NCBI GenBank assembly: GCA_902569185.1
Contig: CACFTH010000001.1
Span: 109,425-173,424 of the forward strand
Direction of reading: 5' to 3'
DNA length: 64,000 nucleotides
Source: an uncultured Pelagibacteraceae bacterium
GTDB lineage: Bacteria; Pseudomonadota; Alphaproteobacteria; Pelagibacterales; Pelagibacteraceae
The position numbers and the translations under genes are program-made. The notes under the pieces are model-generated. The model did no database searches, was not told the origin of the DNA, and saw only the letters and a list, made by a program, of their open reading frames with translations. Positions 60,635-64,000 of the stretch are shown here, piece after piece; position 1 is the first letter of the stretch, and every line of letters starts with the position of its first letter.

Positions 60635-61378
60635 TTATCTTCTTTGACCGAAAAGTCTCAAAAGCATTATAAATAAATTAATGAAATCTAAATATAATGT
60701 TAAAGCACCCATTACTGCTTTTTTTCCTGATATTTCACTACTATCACCCTCTAAATACATATTTTTTATTTTCTGAGTGTCATAAGCGGTTAATCCAACA
60801 AAAATTAGAACGCCTAATATTGATATAACAAAGTACATCATTGGAGATTTCATAAATATATTAACTACTGATGCAATGATTATCCCAATTAGACCCATCA
60901 TTAAAAATGATCCAAATTTAGTGAGATCTCTTTTCGTCGTATAGCCGTAAATACTCATTGCTCCAAAAGTCCCTGCTGTAATAAAGAAAACTCTTGTTAT
61001 AGAAGTGCCCGTATAAACTAAAAAAATAGATGACAAGGATAATCCCATCAATGCAGAAAATATCCAGAAAGTCGTTTGAGCTTTCGATACACTCATTTTT
61101 CTTATACCAAAACTCATATAAAGAACTACACCAAGAGGTGCGAGCATAACAACCCAAGCTAAACCAGAATTATAAAGGGAATTACCTAGTGGTGACAAAG
61201 TTAAAGGTGATAAAGAAATTACAGAAAATTTAAAAGTTAGTAAGGCTACTATACCTGTTACCAACAGGGCTGAACCCATATAATTGTAAACTCGAAGCAT
61301 GTAAGCTCTTAAACCCTGGTCAATTAAAGCTTCTGATGCTGAAGATCTTGCTGTTGTAGTTTGTTTATTTATAGCCAT
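60635..61378 (-). CDS. Bax inhibitor-1/YccA family membrane protein
   Basis: 247 residues with seven membrane helices. Features: ALIDQGLRAYMLRVYNYMGS, then SSIFLVYTGTSITRVFFITA, GTFGAMSIYGYTTKRDLTKF and the C-terminal DTQKIKNMYLEG followed by LYLDFINLFIMLLRLFG. These match the bacterial BI-1 family; some members are Ca2+ leak channels, but function here is unknown. Separate from the neighbouring plus-strand genes, with its promoter in the 76-base divergent gap before the reductase. Confidence 0.92.
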   Translation of the reverse strand: MAINKQTTTARSSASEALIDQGLRAYMLRVYNYMGSALLVTGIVALLTFKFSVISLSPLTLSPLGNSLYNSGLAWVVMLAPLGVVLYMSFGIRKMSVSKAQTTFWIFSALMGLSLSSIFLVYTGTSITRVFFITAGTFGAMSIYGYTTKRDLTKFGSFLMMGLIGIIIASVVNIFMKSPMMYFVISILGVLIFVGLTAYDTQKIKNMYLEGDSSEISGKKAVMGALTLYLDFINLFIMLLRLFGQRR

Positions 61379-61454
61379 GAAATTAATATATGATTTTTTA
61401 ATGACTTTTCAATAGTCAATAATTGCTTTAAAAAATCAATAAATAAAGGAATTT

Positions 61455-62495
61455 ATGAAGTTTAAAAAACTTGGGAATACTGATTTAAAAGTAAGCCTCA
61501 TTTGTTTAGGTACAATGACTTGGGGAGAACAAAATACTCAAGAAGAAGGTTTTGAACAAATGGATTACGCTCTAGAAAGAGGGGTAAATTTTTTCGATAC
61601 AGCTGAGCTTTATGCTATTCCACCAAAAGCAAAAACTTATGGCAAAACAGAAGAAATAATTGGCAACTGGTTTAAACTTAGAAAAAATAGAAAAAAAATA
61701 ATTTTAGCAAGTAAAATTGCTGGTCCAGGTTTAAAATGGATCAGAGGCGGGGGTTCGCAATACTCTCCAGAAAGTATTGAGGATGCACTACATAAAAGTC
61801 TCAAAAGATTACAAACAGACTATATTGATTTGTATCAGCTTCATTGGCCCGAAAGGAATACTAATTATTTTGGTGATTTAGATTATGAACACAATATTAA
61901 TGAAAAATCATGGAATAGTTTTGAAAGTATCTTAAAAACTTTAAAAAAATTTATTGATCAAGGAAAAATTAAATATATAGGTTTATCAAACGAGACCCCA
62001 TGGGGTTTTTCAAAATTTTTAGAGATAGCTAAAGAGCAGAAATTACCAAGAGTAGTTTCAGTCCAAAATCCATACAGTTTAATAAATAGATCTTACGAGA
62101 TTGGAATGTCAGAAATTTCAATGAGAGAGAAGGCTGGCCTTTTGGCATATTCTCCATTAGCGGTTGGTTATCTAACTGGAAAATACAGAAACAAAGAAAT
62201 CCCAAAAAATTCAAGATTAGATCTATTTTACGAAAATTATCCAAGGTATCACAATGAAAGAACCTACGAAGCGGTTGATGAATATTTCAAAATTTCTCAA
62301 AAATATAAAATTTCTTTATCACAACTCTCTCTTGCCTTTGTAAATTCAAGAGATTTCGTAACTAGTAACATTATTGGGGCAACAACCATGGAGCAATTAA
62401 AAGAAAATATAGATAGTATAGATATAGGCTTGGAAGAAAATATTATGCATGAAATAAACTTAATTCATGAAAAAATTCCAAATCCCGCACCTTAA
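61455..62495 (+). CDS. Aldo/keto reductase (Tas-like)
   Basis: 346 residues. The catalytic tetrad is visible: Asp in NFFDTAELY with Tyr in the same motif, Lys in ILASKIAGPG and His in LYQLHWPER. The N-terminal KKLGNTDLKVSLICLGTMTW and C-terminal IIGATTMEQLKENIDSI fit the Tas subgroup. NADPH-dependent reduction of aldehydes is the family activity; substrate unknown. An AAGGA ribosome site lies in front of the ATG. A single-gene unit. Confidence 0.9.
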   Translation: MKFKKLGNTDLKVSLICLGTMTWGEQNTQEEGFEQMDYALERGVNFFDTAELYAIPPKAKTYGKTEEIIGNWFKLRKNRKKIILASKIAGPGLKWIRGGGSQYSPESIEDALHKSLKRLQTDYIDLYQLHWPERNTNYFGDLDYEHNINEKSWNSFESILKTLKKFIDQGKIKYIGLSNETPWGFSKFLEIAKEQKLPRVVSVQNPYSLINRSYEIGMSEISMREKAGLLAYSPLAVGYLTGKYRNKEIPKNSRLDLFYENYPRYHNERTYEAVDEYFKISQKYKISLSQLSLAFVNSRDFVTSNIIGATTMEQLKENIDSIDIGLEENIMHEINLIHEKIPNPAP

Positions 62496-62558
62496 TTAAA
62501 CAACTATTGAAAAGATTAAAAATTTGTATAAATTGAATTATCAGTCTAAATTTAAAAA

Positions 62559-63059
62559 ATGAAAAAAATTTCGGTTCTATTAATATTATTTACTTTTTTG
62601 TTTTCATCAAATGCTTTTAGTGATCAACCAAAAAGTATCGGTAAATATAAAAGCTGGGAAGCTTTTACTTATAATGGTAGTAACGGAAAAATTTGTTTTG
62701 CACAAACTATTCCTTTAGATAGAGCTCCAAAAAATTTAAAAAGAGATCCATCAAGACTTTTCGTGACTTTCAGAAAAAATGAAAAGATTAAGAATGAGCT
62801 TAGCGTAACTAGCGGCCATATGTATAAAAAATCTTCAGTAATAGCAAAATCAGGAAAAAATGAATTTTTGTTTTTTTCACAAGGAAATTTTGCATGGTTG
62901 ATCGATGGAGAAGAGGAATTCAATCTTATAAAAACTATGAAGAAAGCTTCAAAATTATCTGTAACGGCGAGAACAAGTACAGGCACAGAAACAAAAGATA
63001 TGTATTCCATGATGGGTTTCACTAAAGCTTATAATACCGCTAGAAAAAGTTGTGCTTAA
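62559..63059 (+). CDS. IalB-like periplasmic protein
   Basis: 166 residues with signal peptide [20 protein letters not shown] (cleavage near FSD). The rest matches the invasion-associated locus B family: [20 protein letters not shown] near the N terminus, the segment [20 protein letters not shown] and the closing [17 protein letters not shown] with a terminal Cys that could pair with the first. The family is periplasmic, function uncertain. The stop overlaps the argG GTG start by 8 bases. Confidence 0.8.
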   Translation: MKKISVLLILFTFLFSSNAFSDQPKSIGKYKSWEAFTYNGSNGKICFAQTIPLDRAPKNLKRDPSRLFVTFRKNEKIKNELSVTSGHMYKKSSVIAKSGKNEFLFFSQGNFAWLIDGEEEFNLIKTMKKASKLSVTARTSTGTETKDMYSMMGFTKAYNTARKSCA

Positions 63060-64000
63060 AAAAAAGAATAAAATTGTTTTAGCTTACTCTGGAGGGCTAG
63101 ACACCTCTATAATTTTAAAATGGCTTCAAGAAAATTATAACTCAGAAATTATTGCATACACTGCTGACATTGGACAAGAAATAAACAAAAGTAAAATTAT
63201 CAAAAATGCAAAAAGATTAGGTGTAAAAAACATAATTATTGAGGATTTAAAAAATACTTTCGTTAAAGATTATGTTTATCCAATGATTAGAGGTCACGCA
63301 TTATATGAAGGTGTTTATTTATTAGGAACTTCGATTGCAAGACCTTTGATTGCTAAAAGACAGATTGCTATTGCTAAAAAATTTAAAGCATTTGCAGTAT
63401 CACACGGTTCAACAGGAAAAGGAAACGATCAAGTAAGATTTGAGCTTGGATATTATTACTTTGGACCAAAGATAAAAGTAATTGCACCTTGGAGAATTTG
63501 GAAATTAAAATCCAGAACTGATTTAATAAAATATGCAAAAAAACATAACATACCAATACCAAAAGATAAAAAGGGTGCGCCGCCTTTTTCTGTTGATGAT
63601 AATCTCTATCACACCTCAACAGAAGGTAAGGTATTAGAAGATCCAAGAAAACAAGCACCAGAATATATTTTTCAAAGAACAGTTTCTCCTGAGAAAGCTC
63701 CTAGTAAACCATCTTATGTAAATATAGGATTTAAAAAAGGTGATCCAATATCAGTAAATAATAAAAAATTGTCTCCAGCCAAACTGCTCCAAAAATTAAA
63801 TTTACTTGCAGGTAAGAACGGAATTGGAAGAGTTGATTTAGTTGAAAATAGATTTATTGGAATAAAATCAAGAGGGGTTTACGAAACTCCAGGTGGAACT
63901 CTTTTGATGATAGCACATAGAGCGATAGAGTCAGTAACTTTAGATAAAAAAACGATGCATGAAAAAGATGAAATAATGCCAAAGTATGCTGAAATGATTT
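63052..64000 (+). CDS. argG: Argininosuccinate synthase, N-terminal part (cut by window edge)
   Basis: About 316 codons from GTG 63052, open to the right edge. P-loop [14 protein letters not shown] near residues 10-23, [19 protein letters not shown], and the citrulline/aspartate-binding [20 protein letters not shown] are all family-typical. It joins citrulline and aspartate in arginine synthesis. The GTG start overlaps the IalB-like stop region; no in-frame ATG exists before the conserved motif. The remaining ~85-90 residues lie outside the window. Confidence 0.95.
   Translation, partial: MLKKKNKIVLAYSGGLDTSIILKWLQENYNSEIIAYTADIGQEINKSKIIKNAKRLGVKNIIIEDLKNTFVKDYVYPMIRGHALYEGVYLLGTSIARPLIAKRQIAIAKKFKAFAVSHGSTGKGNDQVRFELGYYYFGPKIKVIAPWRIWKLKSRTDLIKYAKKHNIPIPKDKKGAPPFSVDDNLYHTSTEGKVLEDPRKQAPEYIFQRTVSPEKAPSKPSYVNIGFKKGDPISVNNKKLSPAKLLQKLNLLAGKNGIGRVDLVENRFIGIKSRGVYETPGGTLLMIAHRAIESVTLDKKTMHEKDEIMPKYAEMI

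Overview
The window reads as part of a compact, strongly AT-rich alphaproteobacterial genome, most likely SAR11 (Candidatus Pelagibacter / Pelagibacterales). Grounds: A/T-heavy sequence and Lys/Asn/Ile-rich proteins (judged by eye, not computed), genes that abut or overlap, no gap over 300 bases, no mobile elements or CRISPR, and the alphaproteobacterial orders obgE-proB-proA-nadD-rsfS, atpHAGDC, sucCDAB-lpdA, ffh-rpsP-trmD-rplS-leuCDB-asd and ccmC-D-E-F-G-H. No rRNA or tRNA gene was seen. Taxonomy is inference.

Layout. 1-8.5 kb (+): 3' end of metX, then metW, gloB, rplU, rpmA, obgE, proBA, nadD, rsfS, ctpA, rppH. 8.5-13.2 kb (-): F1 ATP synthase atpHAGDC, starting at a TTG codon whose ribosome-binding site lies in a predicted hairpin. 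13.3-23 kb (-): priA, then lpdA, sucB, sucA, sucD, sucC (2-oxoglutarate dehydrogenase and succinyl-CoA synthetase). 23-26.5 kb: a three-gene envelope/sugar-like insert (membrane glycosyltransferase-like protein, anchored glucose/sorbosone-dehydrogenase-like propeller, methyltransferase) separating sucC from mdh. 26.5-39.9 kb (-): mdh, mmsA, sdhBADC, asd, leuB, leuD, leuC, rplS, trmD, a small NTF2/SnoaL-like protein where rimM usually lies, rpsP with a repetitive tail, and ffh. Upstream of ffh is a cluster of three hairpins. 40-42.2 kb (+): dapF, ftsY, an HPP-family membrane protein.

42.2-54.5 kb (-) is the main accessory block: alpha/beta hydrolase, EamA exporter, an unlisted 58-residue membrane protein, amidase, a complete TRAP transporter (dctM, dctQ, dctP), a 2-hydroxyacid dehydrogenase, an FAD D-2-hydroxyacid dehydrogenase, a PLP aminotransferase and two tandem FMN 2-hydroxyacid oxidases. 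Together they suggest uptake and oxidation of small 2-hydroxy/2-oxo acids (lactate, glycolate, pyruvate type). 54.5-59.2 kb (-): a PagL-like outer-membrane protein and the cytochrome c maturation genes. 59.3-64 kb: hspQ, yciB, a DUF2794 gene, a Bax-inhibitor-1 protein, an aldo/keto reductase, an IalB-like periplasmic protein and the 5' part of argG.

Most notable: SdhC and SdhD both appear to lack the histidines that ligate heme b while keeping the quinone-site residues; the structured element before ffh; a perfect 9-bp stem between hspQ and ccmC; the replacement of rimM; and the hydroxy-acid TRAP cluster.
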